NCBI GenBank assembly: GCA_013350335.1
Contig: CM023537.1
Location: 8,795,438 to 8,859,437 of the forward strand
Length of the DNA: 64,000 bases
Direction of reading: 5' to 3'
From: Chimonanthus salicifolius
Taxonomy: Eukaryota > Streptophyta > Magnoliopsida > Laurales > Calycanthaceae
The notes below the pieces were generated by a model. That model searched no databases. It saw only the letters and a list, made by a program, of their open reading frames with translations, and was not told the DNA's origin. The number at the start of each line of letters is the position of its first letter. The stretch's first letter is position 1. Below, piece after piece: positions 25,085 to 36,815 of the stretch. The translations under genes were made by a program, and so were the position numbers.

Positions 25085-28000
25085 TGTCACGCCCCGACCC
25101 TCCGGGCCTTACTGACGTGAGATTTTTTTTTCTAACACTATATTGAGCCTTTGCGGAAATCATCTTATGGACTTTAACATCTCTTATGACCAAGTTTGGA
25201 TCTAACATTTGGCAGCCTCGAACCCAACCATATATAGTCCGGTAAAAATCTCAGACAGATGAAGGGGCCACCATGGGCCCGCTTAAAATCCAAAAACCTC
25301 GACACATTTCACCTTGACGCATTGTATGTGGATACACTACTAACCAACATGTAATCTATAACTTAACCTCTTAGGAAAGTCCAAATTGAAAATATCACAC
25401 ATGATCTACCTAACATTTATCATCAATCGATCCCATCAACATCAGAATTGCACATCAGAAATGAAGTAGACTTTATTACATCCTATAGTGTTTCAAACGA
25501 ACACCATAAAGGGTTTATTACATTGCATGTTCATACGTACAATGTCTACTAAGTTAAACATAAAATCCCAACATTTGGGTAGATAGCTAAAGGGTCTCCA
25601 CCCTAAACTACAGCTGAAGATCCTCCTGTCCTTCGTCCTCCGTGTTTCCTTGTTTCGTAAGGGGTGTGAGTTTTACAAACTCAATGAAGAGAAAACAACA
25701 GCAAGTTCTGGATAACAAAGCATATTATCAACATAATAGACATGTTATGAAACAACAGTTTATACACTCAGAAATCATGTAGAATAATGTCGATACAGTT
25801 ATCTACCATGAAATATACTTCATTTCTCAAAAAGATACCCCCGCCAAACGACGTCTACGGTTCTTCCCTAACCTCGAGTAATACGCTTCCTACACCGTCG
25901 GCAAATTCATGCTCAGTGCTTCACACAAGCCCGTATTTTAAATACACCTCGTACCAGTGCCCTCCACAAGCTAGGTACTTCATACATTGGTGTGAGGTAA
26001 TTTGATATGCATAATACACTAGTCAATATGCACATCAACACATGGATTTAAACATAATTGTCAACCCACATAACATCTCTCACATATATGATCATAATAA
26101 CCTCACTCAGCTAACATAGATTCCTAAGCCCTCCTGCATGGAATCATAATACAAATATCAGCAATCAGTATATAATATGTTGAAAAACTAAACACAGATT
26201 AAAAGTCCACCAACGAGTTATATTATAACACAAATAAGTGTTACCGTTCTCTCCAATCATGTACGTCTACCCTATATTTATCATTTATTGCATAGACTAA
26301 TTATCCTGCAACACATCAGTTATATACAAAATGTATATTCCTATCAGAATCACTGTTGGATACCTGATCTATCATCAGATCACACATATCACAATACCAA
26401 GTAGTCTCTAGGAATAAGTAAGTTCCGTACTCTGTTTTAGGATGGCTAGATCTCGACATCCCGAAACACTCTCAAGTTCACGTTTCATATGTAGAAACTT
26501 ATAATCACCTCCTTATGTGTGAACAGTGTCGGTATCGCATTCGAATCCCATTACATCCTTTCTGTCAATAAAGATGACCACGGATATCCACTTATTGCCA
26601 TAGGGCTAAATGGTGAAAGAAACATTGTATTGAATGCACAATGAGATGCATTTTAGTAAACACATAGTGTGGTTGAATCTCATCACCTTTGGTTGTCGAG
26701 TGTTTTCCAGTAATCTGTTTAAAACAGAAAACAGTATAAATACAACGTATAATGACACTATATAACCATAATATATACTCCTAAGCGTTTGCAATATCAT
26801 AACAATACATTTATAAAGTTTTCTTGAAATTTTGTAAAAAAAATATGATTTTGCCCCTGAGCTTAATACGGGGTAAAAATAAACCCCGAAGTGGTCTAAC
26901 ATAAATATTTTTAAGCTAAAACAACATAAAATTCATTTGTGAAACTTTTTCAAAAATTACGTTTTTATCCCCAAAAATATCCAAAAGTACCAAAATGCCC
27001 CTGGCACTATTCATAGTATTGTTCACCGAAATTATGAAAATACCACTGGATACTATTCACAATACTGTTCATAAAATTTACGAAAATGCCATCAAGGTAC
27101 TATTCATCGAAATTAAGAAAATGCCATTGGGCACTATTCACAGTACTGTTCACAGAAATTACGAAAAATGCCATTGGGCATTACTGACAGGCGGGTTACT
27201 GTTCATCCGAATTACCAAATTATCAAAATGCCCTTTAGGGCTTGCACAGTGCGCCGCAAAATACTGATCACGGGCGGATTTTTCCATTTTTTTTTCTTCT
27301 CCGATTTTTATAGAGCAAACCGTAAGTCATTTTTTGATGAAATTAAATATCTAGCTTCCTCTTAATGAGGTCTACAAACTAAAAATATTAACTCAAAATA
27401 AACACTTATATAAATCTTCTGAAAAAATTAAGACAGCTTGTTTTAAGTCACTTGTAAACACGGCAGCAGCGGAAAAATGAAAAAAAATGATAAAACTGTT
27501 GTGAATTTGTGATTTTAACTTAAACTCACTGCACCTATTTTATTTATAAGGGTTTAAAAATACTATTTCGACATCTGCTGGATCAACTCTGACTGTTAAA
27601 GATGTCAGCAAAATCTCAGCCATTAAGACTGTCGGCAGAAAGATAAGATGAAAAAAAATCTTATCTCAGGTAACAATCTTACCTTTTTCTGTTTGTCTAT
27701 ATTAGACCTTAACTCGTGAAAATCCGACACCGCAGGTGTGTTGAGAACATGGGGTTTACTTACGATGGAACGTTCACTTTTGTCTTGACACCAAAACATA
27801 GGGTATTTTTCACAAAGTCAATGTTTTAATAAAATAGACGGCTTATAATTACCGTGATTTTGACACTTCGAAACAAGTACTTAAAATACTCGTTTCGACA
27901 TTCTAAATATGTCAAAGAGTTTGATAAAATAAAGATTGAATGTGATCTGAGTTTGCTAATTTTCGGAATACGGAGTATCTTAAAAATCGGGACTTTTAGA

Positions 28001-28377
28001 TAAAAGCATATGTAAAATATACGTTTCGAGGAATACTTGTGAAATTCCGAAAATGACACTGAGTAGCGTACTCAAAAGCTTAATATGTGTATGAATTTCA
28101 AGGTCTAAATATATCAGAAGAGTGGTCTTTCACACTCAAGAGGTTTATAAGACACCATTCATGATTTTATATGTAAAACAAAAGATATTTAAGTAATGTC
28201 TAAAATGCCCTCCGAACTTCGTCGGGCTAAATCAATAAGTACACGACCTCTGATCGGGTCACATAATCCCTTTTCGGAAAGCTCTTTCCGTACCCTATCA
28301 TATTAACCGGTCACAAAGCTGAGTTAATAATTCCAAAAATTTGTTATTTTTCTAATTTAAAGAGTTGGGTTATTACA
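25085..28377 (-). mobile_element. Solo LTR, about 3.3 kb, Tekay/Del-like Gypsy
   Basis: The segment is bounded by TG...CA (minus strand starts TGTAATAACCCAAC and ends GGTCGGGGCGTGACA) and flanked by a perfect 5-bp target duplication CTAGT (25080-25084 and 28378-28382). Only one LTR is present and no pol or gag frame occurs inside, so it is a solo LTR left by recombination between two LTRs. The ends resemble those of plant chromoviruses of the Tekay/Del lineage, whose LTRs are long; the lineage call rests on the ends only. A TATAAATA box for minus-strand transcription is at 27541-27548, and short tandem repeats occur at 26990-27190. Confidence 0.75.
26990..27190. repeat. Tandem subrepeats of about 60 bp inside the solo LTR
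   Basis: About three to four imperfect units, each with 'aaaatgcc', 'ggcactattca', 'gtactgttcac' and 'gaaattacg'. They lie upstream of the LTR TATA box in its own (minus) orientation only if the U3 extends past 27550, so whether they act as enhancer repeats is unclear. Confidence 0.65.
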
Positions 28378-28382
28378 CTAGT

Positions 28383-29042
28383 GGTTTCAAAATTTATGAC
28401 AAATTGGATTCTAAAATTTGAATTTGTTCGGATGTAAAGACATAATTGAAAAGAAAAAGTCAAGCATGGGTTGTTTGGCTTGAAAAAATTGATCAACATG
28501 TGCAACAACACTTAGATTTTATCAAAATAAACTATGCAATTTAAAAAATTAAGTCAAAATTGTTGATAAAATCACAAACTATGGACTCCAAACTAGTTGA
28601 ATAAAGAGCTTATAAGTTATATTTGTTATGAAGACCTTATCAATATCTTATGAGAATTCCTTTAGGGGAATTTGATCAAAAACTACTTTGAGAGATTCTA
28701 GTGATGGTCAATGAAAAGTGAATTAAGGTTACAAATTCTTCAAGGGAGAACTTTTAGACTATATTTTTCTTTAAAAAAAGTTTAGAACAATAAAATCTCT
28801 GAAAGATAAAACATTTTTCATCTATATTGGAGTTTTTATATTAAAAGAATTTCTCTCGTACACTTAAAGTGTACAACACTTTTAAGTTTTAATAAGCATT
28901 TATCAATATAGAAATTCAATTAATATTTATTTTAAAATTAATTAATAAATTGTATATTATATAATAGTATTAAATGTATAGAAGAAGTTTTAAAAAAATA
29001 AAAGAAGTTTTAAAGAGTTCATCGGAAAGTTAAAACCTTAAC
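28383..29042. other. AT-rich intergenic DNA upstream of SIR and its LINE
   Basis: No coding region. Before the LINE inserted, this was the upstream region of the SIR gene; a few TATA-like strings occur but none can be assigned as the core promoter. Confidence 0.4.
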
Positions 29043-29060
29043 AAAAAGCCGATCGTCCCA

Positions 29061-29486
29061 GCTGGTTCGTGGAAGTTCAATGTGGATGGGGCATCCAAAG
29101 GTAAACCTGGGCCGGCTGGAATTGGGGGAGCACTTCGGAATCATCTGGGTTTTACTCGTATTGCTTTCTCGGAATCTGTTGGGATCAAGGAGTCAAATGA
29201 AGCGGAACTTCTTAGTATTCGGAGAGCTCTGTCCCTAGGGGTGTCTTTAAGGGGGGAGAGATTAATTATTGAAAGTGATTCTTCTAACGCTATCAAATGG
29301 GCCAAAGGTTTGAAGCGCCCCCCCTGGAGACTAATCATCTTAGTTAGGGAGATAAAGGAGTTATTAAAGGGTTTGGATGTATCCTTTACTCAAATTAGCA
29401 GGTCGGCCAATGGGGTGGCTGATTTCCTTGCTAAAAACGGTGTAGATGGGGCTTTGCGCGGCACTTTCTTCGCCCCGAGCGGCTAG
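29061..29486 (+). CDS. LINE-derived RNase H domain, 3' end of the pol ORF
   Basis: The frame is open from the truncation point to the stop at 29484-29486. It encodes an RNase H fold of the kind found at the end of plant L1 LINE polymerases, which removes the RNA strand from RNA-DNA hybrids. Catalytic acidic residues can be seen in order: Asp in NVDGAS, Glu in NEAEL, Asp in ESDSS and Asp in VADFLAK. The frame has no stop or shift, so the insertion is probably young. No start codon belongs to it in its present place; GTG/ATG codons near 29082 are not evidence of expression. It may be carried in SIR transcripts if transcription now starts upstream. Confidence 0.85.
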   Translation, partial: AGSWKFNVDGASKGKPGPAGIGGALRNHLGFTRIAFSESVGIKESNEAELLSIRRALSLGVSLRGERLIIESDSSNAIKWAKGLKRPPWRLIILVREIKELLKGLDVSFTQISRSANGVADFLAKNGVDGALRGTFFAPSG

Positions 29487-29649
29487 CGGATTTCTTTATC
29501 TTCTTTGTTGTTATTTTATATATTTCTTCTACTTTGCTTATCTTTGTTTTGGAGAGGGCGTCTAATTCTCTTAGGCCACCTCCTCCTTACATAGCTTGTT
29601 GTACTTTTTATTGTTAATGATAATCCATTCTAAACTGTTTCAAAAAAAA
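29061..29649 (+). mobile_element. 5'-truncated LINE with RNase H domain, poly-A and target duplication
   Basis: About 590 bp end in an A run (29642-29654) and are flanked by a direct repeat containing GCCGATCGTCCCA (29048-29060 and 29655-29667); up to five more A's at the left make the duplication about 18 bp. The body holds only the C-terminal RNase H domain of a plant L1-type LINE, its stop codon, and a 3' UTR. This is the usual result of target-primed reverse transcription that stopped early. It inserted about 170 bp upstream of the SIR start codon, in the same orientation. Confidence 0.92.
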
Positions 29650-29834
29650 AAAAAGCCGATCGTCCCATAGCAGGAGTCGTTGCGGAAGAGGGACGACATC
29701 TTTCCTCTCAGATCGTGGCTATCCCCTTTCCCACCACCCGTCCTCTCCCTGCTCCCATCTATCGCCACTCGCCACTCTTCTGTTCGTCAGATTCTGGCAA
29801 CGGAATCACTTCTCCCTTCTGAAATTTTCTTTCC
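29650..29834 (+). promoter_or_regulatory. SIR 5' leader, now preceded by the LINE
   Basis: Pyrimidine-rich, leader-like sequence runs from the LINE's right target duplication to the SIR start codon in 'tttccATGGCTGG' (29835). No TATA box is visible between the LINE and the ATG, so the original core promoter may lie on the far (left) side of the LINE. Confidence 0.4.
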
Positions 29835-32800
29835 ATGGCTGGATCGGTCGGAGCTGCTCACACGGCCGTCCTGAAGGATCCGATGATCCAGATTTCCGGA
29901 TTTAAAGGGCTGAGATCCTCCTGTTCTGTCACTTCTCTAGTCAGGCGCACCGACATCTCGACCGTCCCTTCTTCCCACACTCCCGTCGTCACTGCCATCT
30001 CCACTGTTAGTCCTCTCTCTCTCTCTCTGAGGTCTCTGACAGTGTGATACTCTTAATTCATTTATTATTTGATTGGGTTTGAATTAAGAACTGTAAAATA
30101 ATTTATCCAACTCAAAGTTGAAGTTTGCATAGTGGAACTCTTTCTTCTAACAGTAAGTTAAATGTTTTTAGTCGTAATAATGAACACTTTATATTAATTT
30201 CTTTCTTCTTTTTCTCGCCTTGTAACTGCATCTGAGATCTGTTTAGATTAGTTGGGAGCAAAGTAAAATTGAGAAGCCATACTTTTCTCTTCAGGTCACT
30301 TGGTTGGTAGTTCTAATAAAGGAAAAATAGTACCTGAGATTATATGAAATCATGTCACCGCTTTCTTCAGATATTGATTTCTAGTTTCTATAATTCCCCT
30401 GCTGGAAAGTTAGAATCTCGCTCATTTTCTATCCAAATTTCCTCTCTATCCAATTGCAGCGACATTCCTTCTAAATGTGCTTGTTGAAGCATATTGTGGA
30501 GCATTTGGAAAGGATTGCTCGGTGTATAGTTGATGGCTGCAAAGGTCGTAGCTGCAAGAGTTCTGATAACTAATTGATGATGTTGGTCGGAAATCCCATA
30601 CACTTCCTTAAACCCGAGAGAATTTGAAGTTCTGATGGATTACCCAATCCAAGTTCACTAAGAAATGGAATTAGGCTCAAATTTTCACTATGATTATTGT
30701 TAACATACAGTAACAAACTAATGAAATTGGCATTCACTTGAAATCAAAATGACTATGGAATATAATTTCATATGCAATGGTTAAATGCAATTAATTGAAA
30801 TCTATAATCAAGATGCAAATCAACAGATCATATGCATGCATAAAATTGAATCCGGCATAAATTCAAACTGAAATCAAATAACCTTCTGATGAATTAATTT
30901 GGATTGTGGAATCCAATTTCAACCTAGTATTGGTATCTGCAAGTCATGAACATTCCAATTCACTAACAATAAAACCAATCACATAGATCAAAATTAACTC
31001 AACACAAAACATAAATTAAATTCAAAAGAAATCACAAGACTCACCTTGTTAGGGGGAAACTCCACAAAAGCTCCAAGCTTCAACTAAAATTCCTGAAATC
31101 CCAAGTTGTATTTACAGTGGTTGCAAGGCTCTCCAATTTATAGACGTAAGATGAGAGAGGAACTAGGAAAAAAATACAAAACAAATCCTCCAAGGCTTGC
31201 ACTGCCCAAGCCTTGCTAATCTAGCCCAAATTCAACCTGGAACTCCACCAATGGGAAAATTCTATGTGGAATTATTACATTATAAAAAGAAATTCCAAAA
31301 AAACAATTATTATGTCATAAATGTGTCATGGGCGACCCTAGCCATTGATTTCAATTTGTTGCTTGATTTGTAGCTTTCAAAAAGTCCTCCAAAGGATTGC
31401 CCACGCCCAAGCAATGGAATAATTTATTTCCATGTTTGCTAATTCCATCCATGTGGTCCAACATGCCTTGTGTGCCCAAGCATCTTCCATTTTGAGCAGA
31501 TTCCTTGCCATGTGGCATGTGACATGTCATCCAACTTGGCAATGACATGGAGGTAATGTGGAATTCATGTGTCCACCTTGGATGCAGCAAATGGACTTCA
31601 ATTTATGGGGTTTTAAGGCCCAAAGCATGACATAACAGGCCTTGGTTCATATCTCTTCATTTGGGCTACAAATTGCATGAAACTAGGCCCATTGGAAAGT
31701 TTGTAAGGCTCTCTCTTTCCATCATCGACTCTTTGATGCATTTGAAGAAAAAAATTCACCAAATAGATTGACATGGGACCCACCATCCTCTAATGGGCCT
31801 TCATGATTTTTATTTGGTCCATTTGAGCTTTTGATGGCCGCAGCAATAGTGTAAACACTAAACAGCTACATGGGATCATCTCCAATTCAATACATGATAA
31901 ATGAGCATAAAATGTGCATGTTCTGATGTTTGAAACAAAAGTTCAAAATGAACTTTGTTTTTCTTTCCCACGTAAATCGTTAAACTTGTTTGAAAAAATG
32001 ACAACTCAATATGGTGACTCAATTTAAAATGTAAATAATTCAAGTTGATTCATTTTGTTACCTGCAATGCTCGTTCTAATCCATCTCAGAGCACTCGCCA
32101 GATGTAACCTGTTCACACTCTTGAAATCTGCTTCAAAGAGTTGGTTTGGAGTTTGGACTAGGAGAGAGTGTTGGAACCCTGCTGCTTTCCCCCGTTTGGC
32201 AATTCACTTTGTTGTAGAAAGATGACTACCATAGAAGGGACTTTCTCCTATTTCAAGAACTAGAAAATACTTATCTCTTGGAGGACAATCTGGTGAAGGA
32301 GGGACCCTCACCTTTCTAAAATGACCTGGACAGCCCTCTAGAATTTTGTCTGAATCCAAATTTATGAAAAGCTACAGGTTCTTCTTAATCATATGGCCTT
32401 GCTGAAAGTGACCCCGTTTTTGCAATAATTAAAATTGATAATATCTCATTTGGTGGAGTCAGCACTTAAATACGAAGGTAGAGAAAAATTCAAAAGTCGG
32501 CATTGATGTCCAAGCTGAATGGTTTTTTTCTGTGTTGCTGTATTTGTTGCTGCAATAACCCCAAACATGACCTGACTTTATTTCCATCTGCAGCCTGTAA
32601 AGCCCAACACTTCCTCTGAACCCAAGCGCAGTAAAGTTGAGATATTCAAGGAGCAAAGTAATTTTTTGCGGTACCCTCTGAAGGAAGAGTTGCAGACGGA
32701 TGCTCCGAATATAAATGAGGCTTCTACACAACTAATCAAGTTTCATGGAAGTTATCAGCAGGCTAACAGAGATGACCGTGGTCCTGGTGGGAAATCTTAC

Positions 32801-35800
32801 CAGTTTATGCTCCGGACCAAGAACCCATGTGGGAAAGTTCCAAACAGCTCTACCTGGCAATGGATGATCTTGCAGACGAGTTTGGAATTGGCACTCTTCG
32901 TTTGACAACCAGACAGACATTTCAGCTCCATGGGATTCTAAAGAAGAATCTTAAAACTGTCATGAGTACTATTATCAGAAGCATGGGGTCAACTCTTGGT
33001 GCATGCGGGGACCTGAACAGAAATGTTCTAGCTCCTGCAGCACCATTCATGAGAAAAGATTACTTATTTGCACAGGAGACTGCAGACAATATAGCTGCAC
33101 TTTTAACTCCTCAATCAGGTGCCTATTATGACCTTTGGGTGGATGGAGAGAAGATCATGTCAGCTGAGCCCCCAGGAAGTAGTGAAGGCTCGTAATGAGA
33201 ACTCCCATGGAACAAACTTCCCTGACTCCCCTGAACCCATTTATGGAACTCAATTCCTGCCTCGGAAGTTCAAGATAGCTGTAACGGTTCCCACTGACAA
33301 CTCGGTGGATATTCTCACAAATGACATTGGCGTTGTAGTAGTTTCTGATTCTAAGGGGGAGCCTCAAGGCTTCAACATCTATGTAAGAAAGAAATAATAA
33401 TTTTCTTTTTATGCCTAAGCTTTATGCATTAACTGGTGTATTCTTATCTTTTCTCTTTCAGTGCTGGTGCCTGATTACTTGATGAAATTGCAGGCTGGAG
33501 GTGGTATGGGAAGAACGCATAGAATTGAGACGACTTTTCCTCGTTTAGGTGAGCCACTAGGATATGTGCTGAAGGAAGATATCCTATATGCTGTGAAAGC
33601 AATTGTTGTCACCCAGAGAGAAAATGGACGACGAGATGATCGAAAGTATAGTAGAATGAAGTATTTGATCAATGAGTGGGGAATTGAGAAGTTCAGGAGT
33701 GTTGTCGAGCAGTATTACGGTAAGAAGTTTGAGCCCTTCCAAGAATTACCCGAGTGGGAATTCAAGAGCTATCTGGGATGGCATGAGCAGGTTTAAGTCT
33801 ATACTTGCCTACTTAGGATTATATATTTGATATTTCGAACTCTCTACTGAGGAATTTATCTATGTATTTTATTTTCAAGAAAATAGTTATGTATATTGAT
33901 CCTTATCAATTAGTATGATATGCTTATGATTACATTCTTCTCATGTTTCGCGTTATATATTTTGGCACCAGTTGGATGAGTATTAGTTTGAAATACAGAT
34001 GAGTAGATTTTTTGTTTTCACAATCTTTCTAGGAGTAAAGAAATATCAAAACCCCATGACATAAGCACAAAAGCTATCCATTTCTGGACTTCCACAAAGA
34101 TTTTGGCCGATCCAAAATGTTGTAATCATTAATTGACTCTTGATCTATATTTCTCTTTATTTCCTTCCATCCAAATTTCCTAGTCATTCACTGTATCTTC
34201 TTGCAGGGAAATGGTGCAATGTTCTGTGGTCTTCATGTTGATAATGGCCGAATTGGAGGTAAAATGAAGAAGACTCTGAGGGAGATAATTGAAAGATATA
34301 GCCTGAATGTGCGTCTTACACCTAACCAAAATATCATTCTGTGCGACATTCGTCGTGCTTGGAGGCGGCCCATTACGGCAGCTCTTGCTCAGGCAGGTCC
34401 TTTTGGTGAGTGCTTATCCACCAATTCAACTTTGTATTTGTCAATACGTTAAAAAAATGGAAGAGAGTGGTTTCTGTAGTATGTTCTTTTGGATTCCATC
34501 ATGGACAAACGTAAAGGCAGTACCATCTGAAAAGTAAAACAAAGGTATATCTTAATATTAGAAGGGTCCTTATTAGTTGTCTATCATTTCACCTTAAAAT
34601 TTTCAAATCTCTTTACATTCAACACTCACCCTATATGTGGTGAATTCCATCATCAAACAGATTCATGGAGTGGCATATTGACTAAATTTTCTGTGGCCAG
34701 CATCCTAGGTATGTAGATCCCCTCAACTTAACTGCAATGGCATGCCCTGCACTACCACTTTGTCCACTTGCAATTACAGAAGCAGAACGGGGAATACCTG
34801 ACCTTCTCAAGCGTGTCCGGGCTGTATTTGATAAGGTAAATCACTAGTCTCATAGATACTCCTGTCATTACCTTGGAAAAAAATGCCTGTGAAGAGCTTA
34901 TGCAATATGAATTAGATTGAAAAAAAAAAAAACTTTCTAATTTCTATGGACACTCGGAAAACATCAAAACTTCCTTTTTCAGATTGGCCTCAAGTACAGT
35001 GAGTCTGTCGTGGTAAGGGTAACAGGATGTCCAAATGGTTGTGCCAGGCCTTACATGGCTGAGCTTGGACTGGTTGGAGATGGACCCAATAGCTACCAGG
35101 TATGTCAATTTTCAACACTGTCATTTCTGTGATATGGTTTTGCTAGAGAACTCTATGCATATCATTTACACTATAATTATCATCAAAGTCATATCAGTTT
35201 ACATTGCTAATATTTAGAATTCACTTTGGGCAATCCTTGTTCCATCAGATACAGGAGAAAAAGGAAATTGAGAAATGGATTGAATGCCTTGTGTTGCATG
35301 TCTTAATCAGATTTGGCTCGGTGGAACACCTAACCAAACCACACTGGCGAAATGCTTCATGAATAAGGTGAAGGTTCAGGATCTGGAGAAGGTCTTAGAG
35401 CCATTATTTTACAATTGGAGATACAAGCGCCAGAAGGGAGAATCATTTGGCAACTTCACAACCCGTATGGTGAGGACAAAATCCTGCTTGGAGCCCCTTT
35501 CAGTAATTCACAACCCATTCACGAATTATAAGTTTGCATGTAAAGCAAACATGGGGCTAAAGAAACAATAATCTTGACAGTTCTAAATCCAGTGTTGAGA
35601 GTTTGCTATGGTTTTGTTCATCCAGTCACAGCTTTCAGCTGTTGCAGTTCTTTTGACCTTGCCTTGTTGCAGGGCTTTGAGAAACTTCAAGAGAAAGTTG
35701 AGAAGTGGGAAGGTTTGTCGGAGACTTCACCACGAGCCAATCTGAAGGTTTTCCTTGACAAAGGGACATACAAAGCCATGGATGAGCTTGCAAAACTGCA

Positions 35801-35879
35801 AAACAAGAATGCTCACCAGTTGGCCATCGAAGTCATCCGCAACTATGTTGCTTTGCAGCAAAATGGCAAGAGTGAGTGA
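29835..35879 (+). CDS. SIR: Ferredoxin-dependent sulfite reductase, plastid (three predicted single-base frameshifts)
   Basis: SIR reduces sulfite to sulfide with six electrons from ferredoxin, in plastids, as a step of sulfur assimilation. Eight exons: 29835-30005, 32594-33382, 33494-33790, 34207-34405, 34701-34835, 34983-35099, 35311-35469 and 35673-35879; all introns are GT-AG. Corrected length would be 690 residues. Residues 1-57 form a transit-peptide-like region, and the rest follows plant SIR closely, including [19 protein letters not shown] and [11 protein letters not shown]. Siroheme/4Fe-4S cysteines are in ACPALPLC (500 and 506) and GCPNGC (546 and 550). Exons 1, 3 and 5-8 are in frame. 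Exon 2 lacks one base near 32845 and has an extra G at 33175/33176; exon 4 has an extra C at 34399/34400 (199 nt instead of 198). As written, translation stops near 32903. The last exon encodes a C-terminal extension resembling the one of pea SIR. The structure is intact, so this is not a processed pseudogene. Confidence 0.92.
30360..31870 (-). other. Antisense promoter-like / retroelement-like block in SIR intron 1
   Basis: Read on the minus strand, this part of the 2.6-kb intron has a TATA-type box (TCTATAAATTGG near 31138), a leader, and a strong donor CTAACAAG|GTGAGT near 31045, followed by a frame of about 85 codons (30639-30388) with no recognisable domain. Composition differs from the rest of the intron. 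It may be an LTR or inserted element, but I could not find its ends. Confidence 0.3.
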
Positions 35880-36626
35880 TATCTCTCACTATTTGGCAAG
35901 GAAAGTGATCCACAATTTTGTCCAGCAGCAAAACGACATAATTGAATGCTTTCTCCTTCAAACTATATGCTTTTGCAGATTGAATGAATTTTTTTCTGTC
36001 TCTTGATCATGAAAAATGCATAAGTTTCCTTTTTAAACTATATGTTCATGTAGCTGAGCTTTTCTTTTTTGCATTAAAGAGTACAAGTTTCCCTTTTAAT
36101 CATATATGCCGTTGTACAGATGAACTTTTGATTAAATGTATTGTGGAGTGTGGACGTGTGTTCGATTTTTCTTAAATAAATGCATGGTAAGATTATTTTT
36201 GTTCTCAGGTACATGTCAAAATTTGGCTCTACACTCTTTTACTAAACCTGAGCCAGGTTCCCATAGCTTCACATACTTAAGCCAGGTCAATTGACTTGAA
36301 GTAGTGCAGGAGTCTGATGAGTTCTAGTCATCTTCTAAAACAAAATTAGTCTTAAAATTTCAAGAAAAAAGGAGAGAACTTTTCATTCAAAGTATAACTC
36401 AAGTTAAATAAATAAATGTTCCATCATAGAATCAAATTTCCCTGTTCCCCCATTTTTCTTAGCATTTTGTATGAATATGTTCTTTTAACCCAAAAGGAAC
36501 AAAACTAGGAAGGCATGACATATGGAATAAGGCATGATATGAAATTAAAGCTAACATTAAACCCATTTCAACTAGTAGACAAGAATAATATGGGTTACCA
36601 TTTGGCATGTGAGATAATGAGGTTTT
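35880..36626. other. SIR 3' UTR and following intergenic DNA
   Basis: T-rich and A-rich sequence directly after the SIR stop; the poly-A site cannot be placed with confidence. Nothing else is recognised. Confidence 0.4.
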
Positions 36627-36815
36627 TTTTTAAGACAAAGGTGTTCAGGTCTCTTAGAGCACTTGACTAATCTTTGGGGCATTTGCAAATTTATTTATCT
36701 ACACACACCGAGTAGCACTATGAGGAGTGACCTATTTTGTGTTGAGAGTAACTTGAGCCTAAGATCTCCTGTAATTCAGAAGAATTCTTGACAGTCAAGT
36801 CAACCTTCACGGGAT
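36627..36815 (-). mobile_element. SINE, family B
   Basis: On the minus strand: head 'ttgacttgactgtcaagaattc', then 'tcttaggctcaagttactctcaacacaaa', the body, and an A tail seen as the T run at 36627-36634. It closely parallels the copy at 52466-52669. Confidence 0.65.

Noticed and set aside
26990..27190. CRISPR-like array
   Set aside because: The repeats are imperfect and contiguous, without spacers, and lie inside a plant LTR.
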